Below, piece after piece: positions 30,653-38,350 of a DNA stretch of 64,000 bases (the stretch's first letter is position 1; the number at the start of each line of letters is the position of its first letter). This stretch comes from Metabacillus halosaccharovorans. GTDB lineage: Bacteria; Bacillota; Bacilli; Bacillales; Bacillaceae. Location of the stretch: contig NZ_KV917371.1 of NCBI RefSeq assembly GCF_002019635.1, forward strand, positions 434,001 through 498,000, in the 5' to 3' direction. The position numbers and the translations under genes were made by a program. The notes below the pieces were generated by a model, which ran no database searches, was not told where the DNA came from, and saw only the letters and a list, made by a program, of their open reading frames with translations.

Positions 30653-31468
30653 ATGTTTGAGTTACATGCACTTTCACAAAGTCAACTAAAAATTGGCCGT
30701 TGGATTCTCCATAATGAATCAACTGTGATGATCGCAACTGAAAAAGATATTGCACAAGCAGTGGGAGTATCTGTTGCATCCGTATCACGTTTTTGGAAAA
30801 CCATTGGATATGAGAATTTAAAAGATTACAAACAAAAATTAAAGGAAAAGCGCGACATAACTCCTGCAAAAAAGATATTAAAAACCGTGATTGACTTGGA
30901 GTACACAGACGTTCAAAGTCATCATTTAAATCGCAGTATCCATCATCTTCAATCAACATTGAACCATTTTCAGAGAGAGCAGTTTGAGGAAGCAATCAAC
31001 ATCATTCGTAAAGCAAAATGCCTGTTTATCTATGCTCCCGGTCCTTCTCTTAGTCTTGGAGAGCTTTTAACCTATCGGCTTAGACGCTACGGAATAGATG
31101 TAAAATTGATCAAATGGATGGGAAGCGAGATATTGGAGGAACTCATTCACATTAATAATCAAAGTGCAGTATTACTATTCAGCTTTAGCCGATTATTAAA
31201 AGAAGCCGAGGTTCTTTTAAAACATACAAAAGATACAAGGTGTAGCACGATCGTAATAAGTGATGAATTCATGCTCGATGCTCCCTATCCTGTTGATGTG
31301 TTTTTGTATGCAGACCGTGGAGAAAAAGATGAATTCCACTCTATGATTGCACCGCTTTTTTTAATAGAAAACTTAATAGTGGAAATAGGTAAAATAGAAG
31401 ACTCCATGATTCATATGGAGTTACTAGATAAGATGCGAAAACTATACAAGGAGGATCTTCCGAGGTGA
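30653..31468 (+). CDS. MurR/RpiR-family transcriptional regulator
   Basis: Regulator with an N-terminal RpiR helix-turn-helix (EKDIAQAVGVSVASVSRFWKTIGY) and a C-terminal SIS phosphosugar-binding domain (residues ~110-250, AKCLFIYAPGPSLSLGEL and SAVLLFSFSRLLKEAEVL). AGGAGG seven bases before the ATG at 30653 favours it over the earlier ATG at 30647. It is divergent from the ECF/PHP operon and likely controls it, with a phosphorylated sugar or related compound as signal (inference). Confidence 0.88.
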   Translation: MFELHALSQSQLKIGRWILHNESTVMIATEKDIAQAVGVSVASVSRFWKTIGYENLKDYKQKLKEKRDITPAKKILKTVIDLEYTDVQSHHLNRSIHHLQSTLNHFQREQFEEAINIIRKAKCLFIYAPGPSLSLGELLTYRLRRYGIDVKLIKWMGSEILEELIHINNQSAVLLFSFSRLLKEAEVLLKHTKDTRCSTIVISDEFMLDAPYPVDVFLYADRGEKDEFHSMIAPLFLIENLIVEIGKIEDSMIHMELLDKMRKLYKEDLPR

Positions 31469-31504
31469 ATAGAGGTTTTTGGAGGAGGTCCTTAATTTCT
31501 TAGC

Positions 31505-31568
31505 AAAAAAAGGAGTGACCTAAAAGTCCAATATACCAGACATTTTTAGCGTCACTCCTACTATTTTA
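31505..31568. terminator. Bidirectional terminator between rpiR and dedA
   Basis: AAAAAGGAGTGAC and GTCACTCCT arms with A- and T-rich flanks stand between two convergent genes. Confidence 0.75.
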
Positions 31569-31580
31569 TTACCGGCAGAA

Positions 31581-32189
31581 TCACTTCTTTTTTCTAGTTT
31601 TAATAAAGAAAATAACAAAAGCAATCGCAAGTAAAGCCAAAATGACATACACGACATCAGAGTAAATATCCATTTTTTCAACAATTGCTTCCCATGATCC
31701 CCCAACCGATGCACCCAGGTATACTAAGACAATATTCCAAATAAGGGTTCCAAATGTTGTTAAAACAAAAAATAACCCCATCTTCATATTAGACATCCCG
31801 GCAGGAATCGAAATCAGACTGCGAATTAATGGGACAAACCGACAAAAGAAAACTGTCCAAGGTCCATACTTATCAAACCAGGCATCAGCTTTGTGGATAT
31901 CTTTCTTTGTCAAACGTAGAATATGGCCCCATTTTTCTACGATTTTATCTAGTCTTTCAACATCAAGCTGTAACCCGATAAAATATAGCACACCAGCCCC
32001 TATGACAGAACCGATTGTTGAGGCAATGACAACTCCCGTTATTGATAGATTCGTCGTAGTGGTCATGAAACCGCCAAAAGTTAAAATTACTTCTGAGGGA
32101 ATTGGAGGAAAAATATTTTCTAAAGCAATTAGTAACATAATCCCTACATAACCGTAATTCTCCATAACTGACATTAACCAATTTTCCAT
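31581..32189 (-). CDS. DedA family membrane protein
   Basis: Integral membrane protein of the DedA/VTT family, whose members include undecaprenyl-phosphate and phospholipid flippases. Signatures are ENIFPPIPSEVILTFGGF near the N-terminus and FFCRFVPLIRSLISIPAG in the middle, with four or five membrane segments over 202 aa. It ends with a KTRKKK tail. It precedes no other gene in the unit and follows corA. Confidence 0.92.
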   Translation of the reverse strand: MENWLMSVMENYGYVGIMLLIALENIFPPIPSEVILTFGGFMTTTTNLSITGVVIASTIGSVIGAGVLYFIGLQLDVERLDKIVEKWGHILRLTKKDIHKADAWFDKYGPWTVFFCRFVPLIRSLISIPAGMSNMKMGLFFVLTTFGTLIWNIVLVYLGASVGGSWEAIVEKMDIYSDVVYVILALLAIAFVIFFIKTRKKK

Positions 32190-32232
32190 AATTTCTCCTT
32201 ATCATTTTAACAATTTTTAATACTATTCCTAG

Positions 32233-33189
32233 TTACTTAAACCAGCCTTTGCTTTTGAACCACAAAAACATTAAAATTCCTATCACTACCATTAAGCCCA
32301 ATGATAAAAAGTAGCCATATTTCCATGTTAACTCAGGCATGTTCTCAAAATTCATACCGTAAATTCCTGCGATAAATGTTAACGGGGCAAAGATGGAGGT
32401 AATAATTGTAAGAACCTTCATGACATTATTTGTTTGATGTGAGTTTAATGAGAGATAACTGTCCCGTATGTCGGCTGTTACTTCTCTATTTGACATAACC
32501 ATTTCTGATAGCTTCAAAAGATGGTCATAAATATCGGAAAAATACTCTCTTCTTTCTCTTATCCCATGTAAGTGATGAGAATTTAACATGCGGTAGAGTA
32601 AATCACGCATTGGATGCACACTGTGTCTTAAGTTTAACAGCATATGTCTTGTATCAAATAACTCATTCATTAACACAGTCATCGATTTGTTTTGTGTATT
32701 GTCTTCAATTTTGTCCAGCCGGTCTTCTATTTTATAAATAAGTGGGAAATAATTATCCACAATCTTGTCTAAAATTTGATAGAACACATAAAAGCTGTCC
32801 CATTTCTCCATATTTTTTTGCCCTAATAATCTGTCCCAGACCTGAGCTACTTCTTTCGACGGCATACGATGAAAGGTCACAATAAATTTTTCACCTACAA
32901 AGAAGTCAATTTCCTCTTTGTAAATTTCATTGTCTTGTTCTCTGACTATATGTGTGACATAAAAGCTATGATCATCATAATAATCCAGCTTTGGACGCTG
33001 AAGGACTTGAATACAATCTTCAATCGCCAGTGGGTGGAAACGGAATGTGTAAGCAAGATGCTTGATCTCATCATCACTAGGTTCATGAAAATCTACCCAA
33101 AACCACTTATACAGATCTAAATCTGCGTCATGTATCGAGAGATTCTTTTCTATTTGATTGTCATATGTAATCCCAACTACATTTATCAT
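32233..33189 (-). CDS. corA: CorA-family magnesium/divalent cation channel
   Basis: Pentameric divalent-cation channel with a large cytosolic N-terminal domain and two C-terminal membrane helices. The selectivity motif YGMNFENMPEL lies before the last helix, matching the CorA YGMNF signature. The start at 33189 is preferred because AGGTG lies upstream, whereas the ATG at 33207 has none. At 318 aa it is normal. No M-box riboswitch was seen upstream. Confidence 0.93.
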   Translation of the reverse strand: MINVVGITYDNQIEKNLSIHDADLDLYKWFWVDFHEPSDDEIKHLAYTFRFHPLAIEDCIQVLQRPKLDYYDDHSFYVTHIVREQDNEIYKEEIDFFVGEKFIVTFHRMPSKEVAQVWDRLLGQKNMEKWDSFYVFYQILDKIVDNYFPLIYKIEDRLDKIEDNTQNKSMTVLMNELFDTRHMLLNLRHSVHPMRDLLYRMLNSHHLHGIRERREYFSDIYDHLLKLSEMVMSNREVTADIRDSYLSLNSHQTNNVMKVLTIITSIFAPLTFIAGIYGMNFENMPELTWKYGYFLSLGLMVVIGILMFLWFKSKGWFK

Positions 33190-33339
33190 AAAAAGCACCT
33201 GCTTCATACTTTTTCAAGAAACATATCCTCATTTCCGGCAAACAACTCTTCTAAAGAAAATATTGTAACAAAAATCTACCCTCAATGAAATGGTAGGTAG
33301 GAACGGTTTCTTATTCCTGTTTAATAATAGCACAGAAAC

Positions 33340-33393
33340 GGGGGGACAGGTACCATGTCCCAGCGCTTCGCTGGGACGAGGTACCTGTCCCCC
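33340..33393. repeat. GGGACAGGT-type hairpin repeat, copy D (longest)
   Basis: A long inverted repeat with arms starting GGGGGACAGGTACC and ending GGTACCTGTCCCCC, with inner TGTCCCAGCG/CGCTGGGAC arms around a five-base loop. It ends just before the stop codon side of the repeat-rich coat-like gene and may serve as its terminator. Confidence 0.75.
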
Positions 33394-33398
33394 TGTCC

Positions 33399-34748
33399 TT
33401 ATGGTATGACATATCCATTTATTGCACATATAGTAATGATGGAGATATTCGTTGGGTCTGTTAGATCATCTACCAGGAAGACTAAACAGTCACAGACGTT
33501 TAGAACATATAGGTTTTCTGTGGGGTCTGTTTGACCAGCGATGAATAGATTTACAGCAAGACCGAATTTCGCTGCAGCCTCTAGATCTCCACTGATCTCA
33601 TGTTTACATTTATTTAATTTTTTCCCACATTCACAAACATCATGATCATTTTTAGTTCCACAGCTATAAGCATATTCAATGAGGGCATTGAAAAACTCTT
33701 CTGTTGAAGCAGTGTTACTTACACTAATACCAGATATATTTCCTAGTGGGATTGTAGTTCTTGGATTCGGTTCTACCTGATCGCTATCTTTAAATGTTAC
33801 CGTTTTACAATGGTCGATAAACGTAATCTCTTGATCTTCAACTGGGTTAGCCGCTATCGGGAAGGTTAGTAAAATATTAACTCCGTTATCTTCACTTGAA
33901 GCTTGCAGTATTTGCACTTTCCTCAGCAAAGAACATAATGAACACTTACAGCATGTTTCACAATGATCTTTTTCATCACATTTCTTTTTCTCCTGATGAT
34001 GGTTTTCTTTGCATGAACCACACATAACATCACTTTGGCAATTTGTTGTTAAATTGACTGTCACTCCGCTTACATTCGTATCAATTCGTTGTGTATTATT
34101 TAGTGGTGATATATTTGTATGTCCACGAATAATTTGATCTCCTAAAGTTTGATCTCCATGTGACTGCTCTTGTGTTTGTTCTCCAAGTGTTTGTTCTTGA
34201 TTTCCATGTGATTGTGTTTGATTCTGGTCTTGGTTGCCTAGTGTTTGTTGTTGATCTTGATCGCCATGCGATTGTGCCTGATTTTGCTCTTGATCTCCTT
34301 GTGCCTGGCCTCCTTGATCTCCATGTGTTTGATAAAGGTTCTGCTCCTGCTGTTGGTCTCCGAGGGACTGACTTTGCTGTGAATCACCTATTGTTAAAAC
34401 TTGCTCCTGATCTCCAATGGTCTGATTCTGCTCCTGATCTCCCTGAGCTTGCCCTCCCTGGTCTCCATGCGACTGCCAAAGTGTTTGTTCTTGGCTTCCT
34501 TGTTCTTGTCCTCCTTGATCTCCATGTGATTGACAAACAATTTGTTCCTTTCTGCAATCCTTGCAACCTGGTGGACATTTATGAGGTTCCGGACATTTAG
34601 GCCGCAACATTTCATGACAACTTGCACGAAATTTTGACTTTTTACGCTTGCATTCATCTTTCGGGTTACATTTACTGCATTTATGACATTCATCACAACG
34701 TTCATCATGGTTACATGAATCGTGCTTTACATTCTCCTTTTCCTCCAT
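33399..34748 (-). CDS. Cys-rich protein with Gln/Gly repeat region, probable spore-surface protein
   Basis: A 449-aa protein of unknown function. Residues ~10-70 are rich in CxxC and His/Lys (HDERCDECHKCSKCNPKDEC). Residues ~70-205 are a low-complexity region built on SHGDQGGQxQGDQEQ and TLGDQ/TIGDQ units. The C-terminal ~200 residues form a folded-looking domain preceded by a second Cys cluster (CETCCKCSLCSLLRKVQ) that recalls CotY/CotZ-type coat proteins. No signal peptide is present. GGAG lies eight bases before the ATG at 34748. It is divergent from a cupin protein with a Gln/Tyr-rich tail. A spore coat or exosporium role is inferred from composition only. Confidence 0.7.
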   Translation of the reverse strand: MEEKENVKHDSCNHDERCDECHKCSKCNPKDECKRKKSKFRASCHEMLRPKCPEPHKCPPGCKDCRKEQIVCQSHGDQGGQEQGSQEQTLWQSHGDQGGQAQGDQEQNQTIGDQEQVLTIGDSQQSQSLGDQQQEQNLYQTHGDQGGQAQGDQEQNQAQSHGDQDQQQTLGNQDQNQTQSHGNQEQTLGEQTQEQSHGDQTLGDQIIRGHTNISPLNNTQRIDTNVSGVTVNLTTNCQSDVMCGSCKENHHQEKKKCDEKDHCETCCKCSLCSLLRKVQILQASSEDNGVNILLTFPIAANPVEDQEITFIDHCKTVTFKDSDQVEPNPRTTIPLGNISGISVSNTASTEEFFNALIEYAYSCGTKNDHDVCECGKKLNKCKHEISGDLEAAAKFGLAVNLFIAGQTDPTENLYVLNVCDCLVFLVDDLTDPTNISIITICAINGYVIP

Positions 34749-34936
34749 TATGCACACTCCATTACTTTAATTAATGCCTATTACTTTTTATGTAAAAAAA
34801 CGAGGAGTGTCCTTCATTTCAGAAAAATAGTCTACTGCCTACCTCCAAAACAATCCTTAAAAATACGGAAGTGCACCTATTATCCAGTTTTAACATAAAT
34901 TGGGTAGAACATTAAAAAAAGAGGAGGAAGAAAAGA

Positions 34937-35557
34937 ATGGCCTTAAATTCACAAACAGCACAATTCACCTATGATTTAAATAAAAGTCCGCTTATGAAAA
35001 AAGATAAAAACAATTACATTAACATTTTAGGTGTCCAGCAATTAAACACACTTAAAAACGTTTCACTACTAGATATTTACCTTAGTGCTAATAATGTGGT
35101 TGAACCACACTATCATCAGAATGCGGCTGAACTTGTTTATTGTATTTCCGGTGCAGCGGTTGTCTCCATATTGAATCCAAATACGAAACAAATTCAAAAC
35201 TTCCCAATTATACCTGGTCAAGTAGCCAATGTCCCAAAAGCATGGTGGCATTATGAAGTAGCTACGGTAGACAACACTCACTTGCTTGCTATTTTTGATG
35301 CAGATACTCCGGAAGTTATTCTAGGTTCAGATCTATTAAAATTAACGCCTTCAAATATTATGGCTCACACATACTGTATGGATGAATCAAAATGGAAAGA
35401 GGCAATCAAACCTGTTACACCATCCACTTTCATCGGTCCTACTAAAGATTGTAAAAAGCAACAAAATCGTTCCCACAGATCTTCACAATATCAAAATCAA
35501 CATGATTGGAACTATTCACAGCAGCAGTATTATTCGTACTTTCCATACCATTATTAG
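34937..35557 (+). CDS. Cupin-domain protein with Gln/Tyr/His-rich tail
   Basis: Single germin-like cupin of 206 aa. The metal motif is EPHYHQNAAELVYCISG (residues ~55-72) and the second histidine is in PKAWWHYEV, as in oxalate-decarboxylase-like halves. After about residue 170 the chain turns into a Gln, Tyr, His and Ser-rich tail ending in YSYFPYHY, resembling spore-coat proteins. GAGGAGG precedes the ATG. It faces away from the Cys/Gln repeat gene across a 188-base gap in which no clear sigma-E or sigma-K promoter could be assigned. Enzymatic activity is not proven; it lacks the second cupin of OxdC/OxdD. Confidence 0.75.
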   Translation: MALNSQTAQFTYDLNKSPLMKKDKNNYINILGVQQLNTLKNVSLLDIYLSANNVVEPHYHQNAAELVYCISGAAVVSILNPNTKQIQNFPIIPGQVANVPKAWWHYEVATVDNTHLLAIFDADTPEVILGSDLLKLTPSNIMAHTYCMDESKWKEAIKPVTPSTFIGPTKDCKKQQNRSHRSSQYQNQHDWNYSQQQYYSYFPYHY

Positions 35558-35567
35558 GGATAAGTAT

Positions 35568-35600
35568 TAAAAAGGACGAGATTATCCCTCGTCCTTTTTA
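35568..35600. terminator. Bidirectional terminator between cupin and nitroreductase genes
   Basis: AAAAAGGACGAG pairs perfectly with CTCGTCCTTTTT between two convergent genes. Confidence 0.9.
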
Positions 35601-36083
35601 TGGTAAGTATTTAATTTTCTCTTGAATTGGTTTTCTGTCTTTTGGAGCATTAATTTCCTCCGGATATCCGACACCGAGTACTCCAACTACATCATATTCT
35701 TCTGAAACACCTAGTATTTCACGATTTTTTTGAGCGTTTCCAACCGATGACCAGAATGTTCCTACTCCTTCTTCCCATGCAGCTAAATTAAAATTTTGAA
35801 CAAAACATGCTGTAGTGATCAAGTTTTCATATGTTTCGATATCTGTTGCACCATGTTTAGATAATACGGCAAGAACAACAGGTGCACCAAAAAAGTCTGC
35901 TTTATGATTCAATTTAGCTCTTGTTTCTTCTCCAATAACTAGCACTTCCCAAGGTTCTGTCATTTTATGATTGGGTGCCATAGTACCGGCTTGAAGCCAT
36001 TTGTTTAATAGCTCTTTATCAATAGAATCAGATTTAAAGTTTTTGATATTACGACGGGAATGAATAGTTTCAAGTATTTTCAA
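35598..36083 (-). CDS. Nitroreductase family protein
   Basis: FMN-dependent oxidoreductase of the nitroreductase superfamily, short form (161 aa). It starts with ETIHSRRNIKNFKSD, has the FMN-binding GTMAPNHKMTEPWEVLVI and the C-terminal GVLGVGYPEE. It is 36 bases after a MarR gene in the same direction, so a MarR-controlled stress reductase is likely. Physiological substrate unknown. Confidence 0.88.
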   Translation of the reverse strand: MKILETIHSRRNIKNFKSDSIDKELLNKWLQAGTMAPNHKMTEPWEVLVIGEETRAKLNHKADFFGAPVVLAVLSKHGATDIETYENLITTACFVQNFNLAAWEEGVGTFWSSVGNAQKNREILGVSEEYDVVGVLGVGYPEEINAPKDRKPIQEKIKYLP

Positions 36084-36119
36084 GAAAAAGCCCTCCTATT
36101 TGGAAAATCATTTATTTTC

Positions 36120-36554
36120 CTAGTGATTAAGATTGTATGTCATTTTCTTTAAGATGTTCACGAGTATTTCTTGTTCCTCTGAAGTAAGCTGATTAAACGG
36201 ACCTGCCAGCAACTCTATTTGAGCATCTTTCATTTTCATAATAGAATCTTTTCCTGTATCTGTTAAGGTCACTACCTTTGTTCTAGCGTCTTGTTGGTTC
36301 GGTTCCCGAGAAACCATACCAGCTAATTCCAGGCGATCAATCATTTGAGACATGGAACTGGAACGAACTTCCAACTGCTCTGCAAGCTGGCCAATAGAAC
36401 AACTACCGTGTTTCCAAAGGAAGCGAAGAATGATCCACTGTGTCTTCGTCATCTCTGTTGCTTTATGATTACTTCTCTGATTTCGCTTCATAGATCGGCC
36501 AATCGCTTGAAAACAATCCACGAACTGTTCCAACTGCTGGTCACGCGATTTCAT
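36120..36554 (-). CDS. MarR-family transcriptional regulator
   Basis: Winged-helix regulator of 144 aa with core WKHGSCSIGQLAEQLEVRSSSMSQMIDRLE and the wing QQDARTKVVTLTDTGKD. AGGTGA precedes the ATG at 36554. It is the first gene of a pair with the nitroreductase. It has a cysteine (residue ~55, GSCSIG), so redox sensing is possible but unproven. Confidence 0.9.
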   Translation of the reverse strand: MKSRDQQLEQFVDCFQAIGRSMKRNQRSNHKATEMTKTQWIILRFLWKHGSCSIGQLAEQLEVRSSSMSQMIDRLELAGMVSREPNQQDARTKVVTLTDTGKDSIMKMKDAQIELLAGPFNQLTSEEQEILVNILKKMTYNLNH

Positions 36555-36646
36555 CAATCTTCACCTCACAATTAAATTATATAGCGATCCTAAATATTAG
36601 TCAATGTGAGTAAAGTATCTTTATAACAATTTATACGCAGTCTTTT

Positions 36647-36781
36647 TCATTCTTTATTTTTTATTTCCTCCAACAATGATATTACTTTTTCATTTTGTTC
36701 TATTAAAATATCGTTTTGCCTTCTCAGCCTTGTGAAATCAAATAAGAATACGATTAAAATAATAATAATCATGATCACCAT
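36647..36781 (-). CDS. 44-aa single-pass membrane mini-protein
   Basis: Small frame starting MVIMIIIILIVFLFDFTRL: one hydrophobic helix of about 14 residues, then an RRQNDIL stretch and a Leu/Glu/Lys amphipathic helix ending EEIKNKE. AGGGGG lies eleven bases before the ATG. Short proteins with this II..FDF.RL.RQN plan are familiar as hypotheticals in Bacilli. It stands alone in the MarR to DUF2087 gap. Function unknown; expression unproven. Confidence 0.55.
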   Translation of the reverse strand: MVIMIIIILIVFLFDFTRLRRQNDILIEQNEKVISLLEEIKNKE

Positions 36782-36926
36782 AATAGTGCGGTCCCCCTAC
36801 TTTTTAGATTAAATCCTATTTTATATACCATGATTATAACTATAGCAAGGTCTCCTTTTTATACAACCTTCCAGTTAAAAATACTTCTTATTCATAAACA
36901 AAAGTATAAAACGTCCATCATTTTGT

Positions 36927-36999
36927 TTGACATCAAATAAACAATTTAATATTATGTTTATATAAACAACAAACGAAATATAATTATGTTTATATACAA
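36927..36999 (+). promoter_or_regulatory. Promoter and tandem repeats upstream of the DUF2087 regulator
   Basis: TTGACA (36927-36932), a 17-base spacer and TATTAT (36950-36955) make a strong sigma-A promoter. ATTATGTTTATATA occurs twice (36951 and 36983), exactly 32 bases apart, each continuing with an A/C-rich AAC or CAAAC and containing the near-palindrome TTTATATAAA. The first copy overlaps the -10, so these look like operator sites, possibly for the product itself. Confidence 0.65.
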
Positions 37000-37013
37000 A
37001 CGTTAGGAAGTGT

Positions 37014-37775
37014 ATGAATATGGAAACATCCGGTATATTTTGGGAAGCAACCCTTGAAGATCTGAAACAGGGATACATCGAAACTAAAGACTCTTATACT
37101 TGCTTGTTATGTGAGAAAAAAATCGAAAAAGGGATTGTTTATCCTTATGAAGATAGACTTTACGAAGCAGAAAGATTTATGAGGATCCATATTGAAAGCA
37201 CTCATAATAGTGTTTTTGATTATTTAATTGGAATGGATAAAAAACTAACAGGTCTAACCGAACATCAAAAGCGGCTTTTACAGCTTTTTTATCAAGGGAA
37301 AAGTGACAAAGACATTCAATATGAACTAAACATTGGAAGCACCTCTACCATTCGCCAGCACCGATTTGCTTTAAAAGAAAAGGAACGACAAGCGAAGACA
37401 TTTTTAGCAATGATGGAGTTATTAAAAGAAAAGGATGAATTTGCTCCTGCTTTTTTACCCGTCCATAAAACAGCCACAATGGTAGATGACAGGTACAATA
37501 CTACTCAAGATGAACAAGAAAAAATAATAAACAAATACTTTCCTGCAGGGACACGCAAGGCCTTGAGTAAATTCCCTCCAAAAGAAAAACAAAGACTTGT
37601 TGTGCTTAGAGAAATTGCCGGAGCATTAAAGTCAGAACATATCTACAATGAAAAAGAGCTCAATCAAACGTTAAAAGGCTATTATGAAGATTATGCTCTG
37701 ATCAGAAGATATTTAATTGAATACGGTTTTATTGACCGTAAATCAGATGGAAGTCAGTATTGGGTTAGAAAATAA
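37014..37775 (+). CDS. DUF2087-domain regulator with zinc-finger-like N-terminus
   Basis: A 253-aa putative transcription factor. Residues ~27-62 have CLLC followed by HIESTH, a possible C2H2 zinc site. Residues ~80-125 form a LuxR-like helix-turn-helix (TEHQKRLLQLFYQGKSDKDI). The C-terminal ~75 residues are DUF2087 (RKALSKFPPKEKQRLVVLREIA). AGGAAG precedes the ATG. A GIY-YIG protein follows 22 bases later with its own strong ribosome site, so the two form an operon. Its targets are unknown; autoregulation is suggested by the repeats at its promoter. Confidence 0.82.
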   Translation: MNMETSGIFWEATLEDLKQGYIETKDSYTCLLCEKKIEKGIVYPYEDRLYEAERFMRIHIESTHNSVFDYLIGMDKKLTGLTEHQKRLLQLFYQGKSDKDIQYELNIGSTSTIRQHRFALKEKERQAKTFLAMMELLKEKDEFAPAFLPVHKTATMVDDRYNTTQDEQEKIINKYFPAGTRKALSKFPPKEKQRLVVLREIAGALKSEHIYNEKELNQTLKGYYEDYALIRRYLIEYGFIDRKSDGSQYWVRK

Positions 37776-37797
37776 GGAGAACAAGGAGGAAAACATC

Positions 37798-38148
37798 ATG
37801 GACCGTAAAAAAGAATTGAAACATCAATATAAAGAAATCCCCATTGAAGCAGGTGTTTATCAAATTAAAAATGAAAAAAATAACAAAATCTTTATTGGTA
37901 GTACAAGAAACTTTAAAAATTTAAATGGGAAAAAATTCATGTTAGAAACAAATGGTTTCGTTCCTAACAAACAACTACAAAAAGAATGGAATGAATTTGG
38001 GAAAGATGCCTTCTCATTTACTATTTTAGAAAAACTAAAAAAGAAAGACGAACCTTATTTTAATGAAAAGGAGGCTTTAGCCCTTCTTGAGGAAAAATGG
38101 CTGGAACAAACTCAGCCATATGGAGAGAATGGTTATCATAAAAAGTAA
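37798..38148 (+). CDS. GIY-YIG nuclease-fold protein
   Basis: A 116-aa protein whose first half holds the GIY-YIG core as GVYQIKNEKNNKIFIGSTRNF (GVY...FIG variant) with a conserved Arg after it, and LQKEWNEFGKDAFSFTILEKL downstream. AAGGAGG lies before the ATG at 37798; a longer frame that starts inside the previous gene is not used. Partnered with the DUF2087 regulator. Stand-alone proteins of this size have no clear nuclease role; catalytic competence cannot be judged. Confidence 0.85.
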   Translation: MDRKKELKHQYKEIPIEAGVYQIKNEKNNKIFIGSTRNFKNLNGKKFMLETNGFVPNKQLQKEWNEFGKDAFSFTILEKLKKKDEPYFNEKEALALLEEKWLEQTQPYGENGYHKK

Positions 38149-38162
38149 ATGTTTTTTAGTGG

Positions 38163-38195
38163 CATTAGGACTTGGCAATAAACCAAGTCCTAATG
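38163..38195. repeat. Perfect 13-bp inverted repeat after the GIY-YIG gene
   Basis: CATTAGGACTTGG and CCAAGTCCTAATG surround a seven-base loop. No T-run follows in either direction, so it is a poor terminator. The arm CCAAGTCCTAATG recurs exactly inside the structured repeat at 47520-47571. The remaining bases to 38350 hold nothing recognised. Confidence 0.6.
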
Positions 38196-38350
38196 TAATG
38201 AATTGACTATCTATTTATGTGCTCCTAACCCAACCAATCATTTACATAGGCTAAGATTCCAAAGTTGCACCTATTACAGCACCAATAAAAGCAAACATTT
38301 ATGTCTTTAATTTGTCTTTAGGATTATCGATAAAATCCACACTTCCTTTT

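Noticed and set aside
33229-33429. 66-codon minus-strand frame upstream of corA
   Set aside because: It runs through the long palindromic GGGACAGGT repeat and overlaps the end of the coat-like gene; no ribosome site.
34749-34936. Sigma-E or sigma-K promoters for the divergent coat-like and cupin genes
   Set aside because: A CATAAAAAG stretch upstream of the repeat gene is only a partial match to the sigma-K -10 and no -35 could be fixed; not supported enough to list.
38200-38350. Possible remnant of a tiny hydrophobic peptide gene on the minus strand (MFAFIGAVIGATL then GILAYVNDWLG in another frame)
   Set aside because: It needs a frameshift, has no ribosome site and matches no family I know; too weak to list.
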